From: a virus
Strand: one strand, 5' to 3'
Length of the DNA stretch: 21,602 bases
Virus record (IMG/VR): IMGVR_UViG_3300006165_000051
Span: 1-21,602 of that record
Notes under the pieces: model-generated
Told to the model about the DNA's origin: nothing
Database searches by the model: none
The model's input: only the letters and a program-made list of their open reading frames with translations
Translations under genes and position numbers: made by a program
In this document: in pieces, positions 7,549 through 16,047 of the stretch
Layout: each line of letters starts with the position of its first letter
How positions within the stretch are numbered: position 1 is the stretch's first letter

Positions 7549-10500
7549 ATGCCTATTAACACAAATTTAAATATTGCACCATATTTTGATGACTTTGACG
7601 TCGAAAAACAGTTCTATAAGATTCTGTTTAAGCCAGCTTATGCCGTTCAAGCGCGCGAGCTGACACAACTTCAAACGATTCTACAAAACCAAGTTGAACA
7701 ATTCGGTGATAATATCTACCAAGAAGGTAGTATTATTAAGGGTTGCAACTTTACCGATCTCAACGGATTGCAATTCGTAAAGCTCACTGATAAAACCGGG
7801 TTTGACGTAGAGCAATACGTATCTGGTCCAAGCACAGCTATTATTGGTGGCATCTTAACAGATATTGACGTCGTATATGAAGTTCAAAACGCGGCAGGCT
7901 TGAAAGCAAACATCATTGCTGCAGCTCGCGGTTTTGAAACACGTCCGCCTAATCTTAATACATTTTTTATTAACTACCTAAACACTTCTGGTGCTGTTAA
8001 AGCATTCGTCAGTGGTGAAGATTTAACAATAACTAAATACGTGTATAACGGCTCTGTTCTTGTATCAGCACTTCAAGATGGTGGAGCTGGAGCAGACGCT
8101 GCTATTTGGCAGATCAACGTTACAGATACTGCTGGTTTAAACTGTGTTGGACAATCGTTTGGTATTAGAGCATCTGCGGGTGTTGTATTCCAAAAAGGTC
8201 ATTTCTTATTTACAGAAGATCAAACACTAGTTGTTTCTAAATACAACAACGTTCCAAATGATCTATCTGTTGGTTACGAAGTTACTGAAAGTTTAGTTAG
8301 TTCTTTACAAGATAATAGTCTATATGATAATGCAAACGGATCACAGAACGAAAATGCTCCTGGTGCTGATAGGCTTAGAATGGTTCCAACTCTTGTAGTT
8401 AAAGATACTGCAATCTCTGATGTTGATTCCGGGTTCTTTACGCTTATTCGCTACCAAAACGGTTCAGCAGTTAGTTTGCGCGACGTTTCACAGTTTAATG
8501 CTATTGCTGATGAGCTTGCTAAAAGAACATATGAAGAATCAGGCAACTACATTTTAGATAGCTTTAAAGTTGATATGGATCGCCGAGGTACAGAATTAAC
8601 TGCACTTGTCGGTAAAGGCACAGCGTATGTTAAAGGTTATCGTGTAGAAAACAGTGGCAAAATGTCATTTACTATAGACCAAATTTCTGATACTGCTGTA
8701 CAACAAAATCAAGCGACATCTGTTGACTATGGTTCTTATTTAGATATAGTAGATATTAGTGGTACAGTAGACATTAATTACGGTACAGTAGATCTGCAAA
8801 ATACACTGAGCGGTAAAATCGGTGAAGCTTACGTTAGAAACATTACACCAACTAAGATTTATTTGTTTGGTGTTAAAATGGTTGGAAGCAACTCGTTTGA
8901 CGAGGTTGTTCGTGTTGTTGGTACTTCTGGTGTGATTACAGTAGCGGCAAACGCAAAAGTTAAAAGCATCAAAAATTCTCCATTAGTTTTCGAAATAGGT
9001 ACTCCTTACGTTAAGCAGCTTACCGATATTATTGTTCCAGTTAGGTCTCATTCTTCAGTTACTGTTACAAGTAACGTTATTGAGCTTACTGCAGGTATCG
9101 ATGAAGACTTTGGTTTAGACCAAAATGATATTATTTTTGTTGATACTTCAAACACAGTTATTCCGGTTGTATCTGTAGCAAAATCTTTAAACAACACAGT
9201 ATTAACTCTCACGCTTCAATCAGGCTCTACAGGCGGCGGTGAAGTGTATTATAATAAGCGTATGACTAATGCAGATTCTCATAATAAAGCTGCCGTGCAA
9301 CCATATGTTAAAGTAAATTATTCTACAGCTACTACTAAGTACAGCTTAGGTTTCCCTGATGTTCACAAGCTTATTAGTGTTACTACAGGCCCTGGTGGAA
9401 CAGATTTTACTAGCAGTTTTAAGCTTAATACAAACCAGACAGATCACTTCTATGATATCTCGTACATGGAATACATCCCAGGTCGTCCACAGCCACAAAA
9501 CGGTCAACAATTAATTGTACAGGTTGGAGTGTTTGAAATCAATACTTCTACTGGCGATTACTTCTTCACAATTAATAGTTATCCAATTGATGATGCAACC
9601 ACAGTGTTGCCCGGCGGGTTTATTAGATCTTCTGATCTTGAAACTTACACTGGATCAAACGGGGCGCGTTATAGTTTAAGAAATTGCTTTGACTTTAGAC
9701 CTTATGTTGATAAAGATCCACTTGTTGATTATACTGATGTTAGTATAGGAGCTGCAGGAGTTATTACAGCAGCCGTTGGTTCTTATAACAAAACATTCAG
9801 CGGCAACTATGCAGTTCCTGCATTAGCATCTACTATTACTTCTGACGTTGAAAATTACTTGTCACGCGTTGATGTTATCGCTTTTGACTCTTTTGGTGAT
9901 GCCAAGCTTATTAAAGGTGAAGAAGATCAGAATCCGATTACACCAAAAGTAAGTCCAGACCAGCTAGTTGTTTCGGAAATTTATATCCCAGGATATCCTG
10001 CGTTATCTCAAGCTGAAGCGTCTGCACAAGGTAGATTCTCTTGCGCAGTTCAACTGAAAGCTGTTGGTACTACAAACTATACAATGCGAGATATTGAAAA
10101 GATCGAAAAAAGAATTAAAGGTCTTGAATATTATGTCAGCTTAAATCAATTAGAGCAAAGTTCAGAAAATCTATTAATATTGGATGAAAACGGGTTAACA
10201 AGATTTAAGAATGGTTACATTGTTGATCCAATGAATGATGGACAAATTGCTAATACTGATGATCCAAACTACAGAGCTGCTATTCACTTTGATAAGCAAA
10301 TTCTTACACCAGCACTTAATACATTCCCACTAGATTTAAAATATTCATCTAGCTCTAGCGCATCTATTTTCCCAAGTGTTAATGATGCTGAAATTGCAAC
10401 ACTAAGCAGAAATGCTAATATTAAATTAATGGGTCAACCATACGCAACAAACTTTAGAAACTGTGTATCTAACTTCTGGAAGTATGACGGTAATGTTCAA

Positions 10501-12939
10501 ATATCTCCAAGCCATGATATGGCTCACGATACAATACAAAACCCAGTTCCAGTAGAAATTGATTTAGTTTCAGTATTCCAAGACTTGCAAGAAACTTGGC
10601 CGATGACTGGCACCACTGAATGGGGTGAGATTAGTGAAGGCGCAGGAGTCGAAAGCAGAAGAGGCGGAGGGTGGTTCAGAGGAACAAGAGTAACCACAAC
10701 ATTCCCTAGAGAACAAGCTGGTACTATATCTTCGCTAGGAATAAACGATGGTGGTCTAAACCAAGTTGGTGATTTTGTTACTAACGTTGCATTCCAACCG
10801 TATATGAGATCACGCGATATCAAAGTGTTTATCTCTGGTTTGCGTCCTAGCACACAACATTATTTCTTCTTTGATGGTGTTGATGTAAATGCTCATGTCG
10901 CCCCAGGATCTCCAGTAGCTGATCGTGCAAGTGCTGTTCAAAGCTTTGGTGCAAAAGCTGCTGTAGTGTCAACAGACGCTGATGGAATTCTAAGAGCAAT
11001 ATTTACTATCCCGCAGGGACAGTTCTTTGTTGGTGATAGAGTATTAACAGTAGTTGACGTTGACCAGTTCTCTGCAATTGGATCAGCTTCAACTTCTATT
11101 GGCGAAATCGCATATCACGCTTACAATATTGCGCAAAGCAAAACCACGGTTTCTACAAGAATGCCAGAGTTTGGTATTGAAGAAACTACGACATCTAGAA
11201 ACTTAGCTGCCCGTACCGCAACACGTCGCGAAGGTGGTTTCGATCCTCTAGCACAAACATTCTTCATTAAACAAGGCATGGGTCGTGGATCTAATACAGT
11301 GTTTATCTCTAAGGTAGATTTATACTTTAAAAGAAAGAGTGATATTAACGGTGCAACAGTTACTTTAAGAGAAGTTGTAAACGGTTATCCTTCTTCAATT
11401 ATTCTGCCATTCTCCAAGTTGCACATAGCTGCTTCTGATATTAGTGTTTCGGATGACGCAACATCAATAACAGAAATTAATTTTGATGCTCCAGTTAGAA
11501 TGGATGTTGAAAAAGAATACGCAATTGTTGTACAGCCAGACGCTAACGATCCTAATTACTTAATCTTTACATCTAAGGTTGGTGGATTAGATCTTACTGC
11601 TGGATCTACACAAGGACAATCAGTTAATATGGACTGGGGCGACGGTGTTCTATTCACATCTACAAACAACAGAGCTTGGCAATCAGTACAAGACGAAGAT
11701 ATTAAGTTTACTCTTTATCGTCACGACTTTAATGCTGCAATTGGTTCAGTAACACTTACAAACGATGATCACGAATTCTTTACATTAAGTGATTGGGATG
11801 GAAGATTTACTGCTGGCGAATTTGTTTATAAGCAAATAGATGTTGGTTACACAGTAAGCATGGTTCAAGGAACTAATGTTCTTACTCAATCAGGTAATGA
11901 CTTCTCAGCGGATTATGCAGTTGGTGATTATATTCGTGTAATCGCGTCTGGCGGAGTAAGTAACGGAACAGATATATTTAGAGTTGCAAGTGTTGATAGT
12001 GCAACACAGATAACTACCGACAAGCCATGTTCATTCAATGGAGCAAATGCTACGGGTCTTCCAATCGTTGCCGGTATAATTTCTCACTACAACAAGTACA
12101 CTGCTTCAGAACTTCATCTAAAGCAAAGCTCGTCTGTATTGGCTAAGAGATTTGAAGCTGCTGATGTACTTACTGGATTTACTAGTGGAACCAATGGAAC
12201 TATCGGAACAATTGATAATATCAATTTAAGTTATATCCAACCATTAATTCAGAAAGCAAACGATTCTGCAACAACAACTTCTATTAATGGTACATTTACT
12301 GATCCTGCTAATGTTATTAATACATATAATATGCCACTAAAGTTTGGTACTAGTAATCACTTTACTAATAAGGGTGTTGTTATTTACAGTAAATCAAATA
12401 ACTTTATTAACCCAAAACCGTTTAGTATTAATGTTAATATGACTAACTCCTCTAATGCTACTTCAACTCCTATTGTTGATTTAGAATTGGCCACGTTGTT
12501 AGCATATCAATTTAAAGCTACTAATGATGCCGCTACTACTTCTAAGTATATCTCCAAGACTATTGAGTTAGCGGAAGACTTAGATGCAGAAGATATGAAT
12601 TTGTTAGTTACGGGTTATAGACCAAACGGTACGGATATTAAAGTTTATATTAAACCACAACATATGCAAGACAGTGCAGCTTTTGATACAGTTGATTGGA
12701 TTGAGCTAGAATTATTCGAAGGTGTTAAGACATATTCTTCGTCCTCTAACCTAAATGATTATAAAGAGTTTAGGTACAAAGTTGCAGACGCAAACAAAGA
12801 TTCTGGTGTTATTACTTACACAAGCACAGCAGGTACATTCGTTGGATATAGAAAATTCGCAATCAGAATTGATATGATCGCCGACAGTATTCATAACGTA
12901 CCCTTTGTGAAAGATTACAGAGGAATCGCGTTAACATGA
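7549..12939 (+). CDS. Large DUF4815-domain virion structural (baseplate/tail) protein
   Basis: This is a 1796-residue protein; ATG 7549 has AAGGA at 7534-7538. Residues 5-65 match the DUF4815 signature of T4-like phages: APYFDDFDVEKQFYKILFKP followed by AVQARELTQLQTILQNQVEQ. Further recognisable blocks are GTAYVKGYRVEN near 358; a predicted coiled coil near 845-880 starting TMRDIEKIEKRIKGLEYYV; a VAFQPYMRSRDIKVF-(I)-SGL block near 1080; FDPLAQTFFIKQG near 1231, followed by a jelly-roll-like region; and a C-terminus VPFVKDYRGIALT. All of these are seen in large structural proteins of marine T4-like phages. It occupies the place of T4 genes 9-12, so it probably forms peripheral baseplate or fibre-attachment structure. 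No enzymatic motif is visible. The stop overlaps the next start (ATGA), indicating coupled translation. Confidence 0.8.
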   Translation: MPINTNLNIAPYFDDFDVEKQFYKILFKPAYAVQARELTQLQTILQNQVEQFGDNIYQEGSIIKGCNFTDLNGLQFVKLTDKTGFDVEQYVSGPSTAIIGGILTDIDVVYEVQNAAGLKANIIAAARGFETRPPNLNTFFINYLNTSGAVKAFVSGEDLTITKYVYNGSVLVSALQDGGAGADAAIWQINVTDTAGLNCVGQSFGIRASAGVVFQKGHFLFTEDQTLVVSKYNNVPNDLSVGYEVTESLVSSLQDNSLYDNANGSQNENAPGADRLRMVPTLVVKDTAISDVDSGFFTLIRYQNGSAVSLRDVSQFNAIADELAKRTYEESGNYILDSFKVDMDRRGTELTALVGKGTAYVKGYRVENSGKMSFTIDQISDTAVQQNQATSVDYGSYLDIVDISGTVDINYGTVDLQNTLSGKIGEAYVRNITPTKIYLFGVKMVGSNSFDEVVRVVGTSGVITVAANAKVKSIKNSPLVFEIGTPYVKQLTDIIVPVRSHSSVTVTSNVIELTAGIDEDFGLDQNDIIFVDTSNTVIPVVSVAKSLNNTVLTLTLQSGSTGGGEVYYNKRMTNADSHNKAAVQPYVKVNYSTATTKYSLGFPDVHKLISVTTGPGGTDFTSSFKLNTNQTDHFYDISYMEYIPGRPQPQNGQQLIVQVGVFEINTSTGDYFFTINSYPIDDATTVLPGGFIRSSDLETYTGSNGARYSLRNCFDFRPYVDKDPLVDYTDVSIGAAGVITAAVGSYNKTFSGNYAVPALASTITSDVENYLSRVDVIAFDSFGDAKLIKGEEDQNPITPKVSPDQLVVSEIYIPGYPALSQAEASAQGRFSCAVQLKAVGTTNYTMRDIEKIEKRIKGLEYYVSLNQLEQSSENLLILDENGLTRFKNGYIVDPMNDGQIANTDDPNYRAAIHFDKQILTPALNTFPLDLKYSSSSSASIFPSVNDAEIATLSRNANIKLMGQPYATNFRNCVSNFWKYDGNVQISPSHDMAHDTIQNPVPVEIDLVSVFQDLQETWPMTGTTEWGEISEGAGVESRRGGGWFRGTRVTTTFPREQAGTISSLGINDGGLNQVGDFVTNVAFQPYMRSRDIKVFISGLRPSTQHYFFFDGVDVNAHVAPGSPVADRASAVQSFGAKAAVVSTDADGILRAIFTIPQGQFFVGDRVLTVVDVDQFSAIGSASTSIGEIAYHAYNIAQSKTTVSTRMPEFGIEETTTSRNLAARTATRREGGFDPLAQTFFIKQGMGRGSNTVFISKVDLYFKRKSDINGATVTLREVVNGYPSSIILPFSKLHIAASDISVSDDATSITEINFDAPVRMDVEKEYAIVVQPDANDPNYLIFTSKVGGLDLTAGSTQGQSVNMDWGDGVLFTSTNNRAWQSVQDEDIKFTLYRHDFNAAIGSVTLTNDDHEFFTLSDWDGRFTAGEFVYKQIDVGYTVSMVQGTNVLTQSGNDFSADYAVGDYIRVIASGGVSNGTDIFRVASVDSATQITTDKPCSFNGANATGLPIVAGIISHYNKYTASELHLKQSSSVLAKRFEAADVLTGFTSGTNGTIGTIDNINLSYIQPLIQKANDSATTTSINGTFTDPANVINTYNMPLKFGTSNHFTNKGVVIYSKSNNFINPKPFSINVNMTNSSNATSTPIVDLELATLLAYQFKATNDAATTSKYISKTIELAEDLDAEDMNLLVTGYRPNGTDIKVYIKPQHMQDSAAFDTVDWIELELFEGVKTYSSSSNLNDYKEFRYKVADANKDSGVITYTSTAGTFVGYRKFAIRIDMIADSIHNVPFVKDYRGIALT

Positions 12940-13130
12940 TAAACCAGCGTAGTTTAATCCGAGACGAGAATACACAAGCAGTTTTAAATACTGATGTGGT
13001 TGCTCTTAATAAATACAAGTTAGAGAGAGCTTTACATCGTAAAGTCAAAAGCCTGACCGATGATCTCGCCGAAGTTAAACTATGCCTAGTGTCAATAACC
13101 GAACGTTTAGATAAGATAGAGAATAATTAA
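12936..13130 (+). CDS. Small coiled-coil protein, translationally coupled
   Basis: This 64-residue protein's ATG overlaps the TGA of the DUF4815 gene (ATGA), with AGAGGA at 12919-12924 upstream. Its stop abuts the ATG of the fibre gene. The C-terminal half is a heptad-like amphipathic helix (LHRKVKSLTDDLAEVKLCLV then ITERLDKIEN), so it probably oligomerises. Two overlaps in a row argue that it is a real gene. Its position between a large structural protein and a fibre suggests a fibre-joint or assembly role. I do not recognise a named family. Confidence 0.7.
   Translation: MINQRSLIRDENTQAVLNTDVVALNKYKLERALHRKVKSLTDDLAEVKLCLVSITERLDKIENN
13008..13015 (+). promoter_or_regulatory. Possible intragenic late promoter box (AATAAATA)
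   Basis: AATAAATA fits the NATAAATA late-promoter form. It lies within the 64-residue gene, 116 bases before the fibre gene at 13131. There is no independent support, and AT-rich codons could produce it by chance. Confidence 0.2.
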
Positions 13131-14315
13131 ATGTCAAAACCATTAATAGCAAACATTGTTACAACGCAGACATTTCAAAATTGGTTTGATAAAACTAATG
13201 AAATTACCGACCTTGTAAGAGACTCTGTACTTACAGCATCCGTAACTGGTGATACAACTACCGGTGATGCTGCTTTACTGGGTGAATTCACTGCAAATAC
13301 TGTTATAGCATTTAATATTCTTCATACGGATGAATTTGAAGCTAGAACGCCGGCAGCTACTATTGGCATCACCTCGCCAATTAATGTTACTCCTGCGTTA
13401 TCTCCTATTGCTGCAACGTTTACGTACGGAGCAACGGGTGCTCGTACCCGATATACTGACGGAACAACAGCTTGGGATCTTGGTTACGACAATAGTACAA
13501 ATGCTAATTTTCAAATTAATCAAGGTAGTGGCGGGCAGTTTTCATTGTCACCTGCCGGTGTATTATCAGTACCAAGTGTTATTATTGATACCGATATTAC
13601 TGTTGATACTATTGTTACAAATCAACTTACAGCAAATAACTTAATGGTTACTACTGCGACTGGTTCTTTCTCTGGAACATTTGATGGAAACTTTACTGGT
13701 GATGTATATCATCCAGAAGGTAATAAAGTTTTTGAAAATGGTGGTCCTGCAGCAAACATTCCAGCAACCTTCACAGGTAACGTTCTTGGTACTGTTAGTT
13801 CATTAACAAACCATAAAACGACAAATCTTGTAGAAGGCACTAACAAATATTTCACAGATGCAAGAGCTCAAGCGGCTATAACTGGCGGCACGGGTGTTTC
13901 TGTTACTGCTGGTGTTGTTGCTATCGGACAGTCAGTAGGTACAGCGGCTAACGTTACATTTGGTTCTGGTGGGACTGCGGTAGCGGTTTCTGCGAAAGGT
14001 CAAATTGTTGCAACGGGTGATATTTCAGCATTCGGTTCAGTCTCAGATCGTACTCAAAAAGAAAATATTAAACCAATTACCAATGCTCTAAATAAAGTTG
14101 AGCAACTTGGTGGTTATACGTTTAACTATAAAAATAAGCCCGATACTCCAATGACTGGTGTAATGGCACAAGAGCTTTTAGAAGTTTTACCTGAAGCAGT
14201 TTATAAAACTATCGATGGAAATACCGGAGAAGAAATCTACGCCGTAAGACATGGAAACATAATCGGATTAATAATTGAAGCGATCAAGGAATTGAACGAA
14301 AAAGTAGGTAAATAA
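13131..14315 (+). CDS. Tail fibre protein with C-terminal S74 self-cleaving chaperone domain
   Basis: This is a 394-residue protein. Residues 10-60 carry a fibre-type N-terminal module (TFQNWFDKTNEITDLV, then TGDTTTGDAALLG) known from marine T4-like fibres. Residues 90-300 are low-complexity beta-rich fibre shaft and include the common motif TTNLVEGTNKYFTDARAQAA. The last 90 residues are a Peptidase_S74 intramolecular chaperone: SDRTQKENI, then GYTFNY, MTGVMAQELLEVLPEAVY and a C-terminal helix IIGLIIEAIKELNEKV. In characterised S74 domains, the Ser of S-D-x-R/x-x-K and the Lys five residues later act as a dyad for autocleavage after trimerisation. Here these are Ser305 and Lys310. This predicts release of about 10 kDa and a mature fibre of about 304 residues. 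It probably contributes to host recognition, together with the glycine-rich protein next door. Confidence 0.87.
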   Translation: MSKPLIANIVTTQTFQNWFDKTNEITDLVRDSVLTASVTGDTTTGDAALLGEFTANTVIAFNILHTDEFEARTPAATIGITSPINVTPALSPIAATFTYGATGARTRYTDGTTAWDLGYDNSTNANFQINQGSGGQFSLSPAGVLSVPSVIIDTDITVDTIVTNQLTANNLMVTTATGSFSGTFDGNFTGDVYHPEGNKVFENGGPAANIPATFTGNVLGTVSSLTNHKTTNLVEGTNKYFTDARAQAAITGGTGVSVTAGVVAIGQSVGTAANVTFGSGGTAVAVSAKGQIVATGDISAFGSVSDRTQKENIKPITNALNKVEQLGGYTFNYKNKPDTPMTGVMAQELLEVLPEAVYKTIDGNTGEEIYAVRHGNIIGLIIEAIKELNEKVGK

Positions 14316-14316
14316 T

Positions 14317-15240
14317 ATGGCTATTAAATCTTCGGGTACAATATCAATAACAGATATTGTTGATGAATTTGGCGGCGCTGCACCACACAGACTTGAGGAG
14401 TATTACCGCAACTCAAAATTCGTATCTAATAACACTTACAACCAAAATATTCCTACAAGTGGCGCTATCTCTCTTGGAGATTTTTACGCCGCAAGAGCTT
14501 CCGTGCAATTTAGTGTACTAATGTTTGGTGGTGGCGGCGGTGGCGGCAACGGATTTGCAAATAATTCAGGAACTGGAAGAGCACCGTCTGGAAGAAGTAC
14601 TGGTATTATAACAAAAGCAACTTATGATCAACTTGTATCAGCTGGTACTATATCCAATGTTTTAGTGAACTCTGGACAATATATCGATACTGTAATTTGT
14701 ACTGGTGGGGCCGGCGGGAAGATAGCAAATGGTAACGATACTGTTCTTGGTACGGCTGGAGCTAGCTCAGATTTTGGTGCAGGTGGTGCTGGTGGCGCAG
14801 CTAACGCAGCAGGAGCAAGCGCACCTTGGGGAAATTGGGGTGCTGCAGGTGGCGGTGGCGGTGGTGATGAAGGCTCGGGTTCATATGGTGGTTATAATAA
14901 CGATCTTCCAGGCGAAGCTGGTACTGGAGGAAACACAGGTGCATCCTTAACACACGTTTACGAGTTGGTTTCTGGTGTAAAATATTATATAGTTCTCGGA
15001 GGCGGTGGTCAAAACGGCACTGGCGGTAACTATGGCGGTGGTGACGGAAATCCAGGAGCTATGCTCTATAATATTAATACATTAACAAAGCCACAAGTCA
15101 ACACCGCAGGAAACGCGATTTCAGATGGTGTATTTCAGCCTAATGCAAATACTGGTACTGAAGCGCTTAGGATTAAAAACCACGTATTCGAAATTAGTTT
15201 AACAAATAGTGGTGCTATAACCACTACAAAAGTAGTTTGA
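14317..15240 (+). CDS. Glycine-rich tail adhesin-like protein
   Basis: This 307-residue protein starts at ATG 14317, one base after the fibre stop. Residues 2-60 form a phage tail N-terminal module: SGTISITDIVDEFGG, then LEEYYRN, then IPTSGAISLGDFYAA. From residue about 66 it is a beta-domain interrupted by glycine-rich loops: seven glycines at about 71-77, GAGGAGGAANAAGASA, a six-glycine run in AAGGGGGGDEGSGSYGG, and YIVLGGGGQNGTGGNYGGGD. Such polyglycine loops are the hallmark of T-even gp38-type adhesins at fibre tips, although direct homology is not established here. It lies directly downstream of a fibre gene, as gp38 follows gp37 in T-even phages. Its role is probably receptor binding (inference). 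No catalytic motif is seen. Confidence 0.65.
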   Translation: MAIKSSGTISITDIVDEFGGAAPHRLEEYYRNSKFVSNNTYNQNIPTSGAISLGDFYAARASVQFSVLMFGGGGGGGNGFANNSGTGRAPSGRSTGIITKATYDQLVSAGTISNVLVNSGQYIDTVICTGGAGGKIANGNDTVLGTAGASSDFGAGGAGGAANAAGASAPWGNWGAAGGGGGGDEGSGSYGGYNNDLPGEAGTGGNTGASLTHVYELVSGVKYYIVLGGGGQNGTGGNYGGGDGNPGAMLYNINTLTKPQVNTAGNAISDGVFQPNANTGTEALRIKNHVFEISLTNSGAITTTKVV

Positions 15241-15243
15241 GGA
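15239..15243 (+). promoter_or_regulatory. Ribosome binding site GAGGA for the 204-residue gene
   Basis: GAGGA overlaps the TGA of the preceding adhesin-like gene and lies 7 bases before ATG 15251. This favours that ATG over the in-frame ATG at 15257. Confidence 0.7.
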
Positions 15244-15250
15244 ACGTGAT

Positions 15251-15865
15251 ATGAATATGCAAAAGTTTAAAGGGTTTTATCCATCTTTAGATAGAGCTTT
15301 AGATATTGTTCCAAATGATATGATCCATTCTCTTGTTTTCACTCGAAGACAAGACGAGTTTAGTGTTGGACTTATTATGCACCAAAGAGGTGAAGAATAC
15401 CAAGCCAAGTTTGAAGAACTGATTGGATACGTGCTTGGTCCTGAATGGTACTCGGCTGCTTATAAAATTGATGTTGCATTCGTGTGTGCAGACTTATTAA
15501 GTATCGGCACTGACTCATTAAGAATTTACAAAAACCAACCACAAAATATCCCGGCAGGTTCTAAAATCGGTGATGATGTAGAAGATTGGCATGAGAACTT
15601 AGGTTACTATATCAACACTACAACAAACGAAATTTTAGGAACTAAACACTACATCAGAAGTCATCGCGATACTTGCTACAAAATCGACTACTACGACCAC
15701 TCTGGGAATAAAGTAGCAGAAGATCAAAGAGAAGTTATGGGCGTATACGAAGACTGGAATGGCCCGCGTGAAATCTATAATATCGCAATCGATGCAGGTG
15801 TTTCAACAGTGTTTGCTAAAAAAGTAAGCAAGGATCAAGGTTATTTTATTGTTCACCAAGTATAA
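15251..15865 (+). CDS. Unrecognised 204-residue protein at the end of the fibre operon
   Basis: The protein begins MNMQKFKGFYPSLDRALDIV. It has no glycine-rich, repeat, membrane or signal segments and looks like a compact soluble alpha/beta protein. It is rich in Tyr, Asp and His, with notable stretches LGPEWYSAAYKIDVAFVCAD (about 58-77), KHYIRSHRDTCYKIDYYDHS and GVYEDWNGP. I recognise no family or catalytic signature. It is the last gene before the promoter-bearing gap and shares its transcription unit with the fibre and adhesin genes. It could be a fibre-assembly chaperone, a capping protein or an accessory gene; nothing in the sequence decides between these. Confidence 0.75.
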   Translation: MNMQKFKGFYPSLDRALDIVPNDMIHSLVFTRRQDEFSVGLIMHQRGEEYQAKFEELIGYVLGPEWYSAAYKIDVAFVCADLLSIGTDSLRIYKNQPQNIPAGSKIGDDVEDWHENLGYYINTTTNEILGTKHYIRSHRDTCYKIDYYDHSGNKVAEDQREVMGVYEDWNGPREIYNIAIDAGVSTVFAKKVSKDQGYFIVHQV

Positions 15866-15886
15866 TAAGATTAGCGCACCGAGTAG

Positions 15887-15894
15887 TATAAATA
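15887..15894 (+). promoter_or_regulatory. Late promoter, TATAAATA (distal)
   Basis: This is an exact T4-type late box, 22 bases after the stop of the 204-residue gene and about 160 bases before the giant gene. It would give that transcript a long untranslated leader. Confidence 0.65.
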
Positions 15895-15928
15895 AAAACA
15901 GCAGCGGACAACTCTAGTGGATCTACTT

Positions 15929-15976
15929 TCTACGACGATTGATTTGTCATAAATATATTTAAATAAATTTCGTAGA
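15929..15976 (+). repeat. 7-bp inverted repeat flanking an AT-rich promoter segment
   Basis: TCTACGA (15929-15935) and TCGTAGA (15970-15976) are perfect inverted copies separated by 34 AT-rich bases that contain the CATAAATA box. They could form a weak stem in the leader RNA or be a protein-binding pair, but a match of this size may also be chance. Confidence 0.3.
15948..15955 (+). promoter_or_regulatory. Candidate late promoter box (CATAAATA)
   Basis: This fits the NATAAATA form, one base from TATAAATA. It lies in the middle of the leader, inside the inverted repeat. Confidence 0.4.
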
Positions 15977-16012
15977 GTGGCTCATAACTAGCCCAGACCT
16001 CCACGTGATTTT

Positions 16013-16020
16013 TATAAATA
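16013..16020 (+). promoter_or_regulatory. Late promoter, TATAAATA (proximal to giant gene)
   Basis: This is an exact late box 28 bases before ATG 16048. The spacing to the ribosome site at 16034-16038 resembles that at 5845 and 3307, which lie 24 bases before their start codons. Confidence 0.75.
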
Positions 16021-16033
16021 AAAGAAAACACAT

Positions 16034-16038
16034 AAGGG
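16034..16038 (+). promoter_or_regulatory. Ribosome binding site AAGGG of the giant gene
   Basis: AAGGG lies 9 bases before ATG 16048. An in-frame TAA at 16033-16035 rules out any start further upstream, so this site fixes the start. Confidence 0.7.
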
Positions 16039-16047
16039 TATCCTCGC

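Larger units (their letters stand above)
15866..16047 (+). other. Intergenic leader with clustered late promoters
   Basis: This 182-base gap is the largest in the window. It contains three late-promoter-like boxes, a 7-base inverted repeat (15929-15935 with 15970-15976) and the palindrome CACGTG at 16002-16007. No convincing GC-rich hairpin followed by a T-run is visible, so no terminator is called. No plausible small ORF with a ribosome site was found. Confidence 0.7.

Noticed and set aside
10524-10853. Antisense 109-codon open frame in the DUF4815 gene
   Set aside because: It is a shadow frame with composition reflecting the complementary strand and no start signals.
13330-13644. Plus-strand 104-codon Leu-rich frame in the fibre gene
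   Set aside because: It is an alternative-frame shadow; the main frame encodes a coherent fibre with an S74 end.
15911-15935. Possible terminator hairpin after the 204-residue gene
   Set aside because: AGTGGATCTACT is only a partial palindrome with no loop and no T-run after it, so it does not support a terminator.
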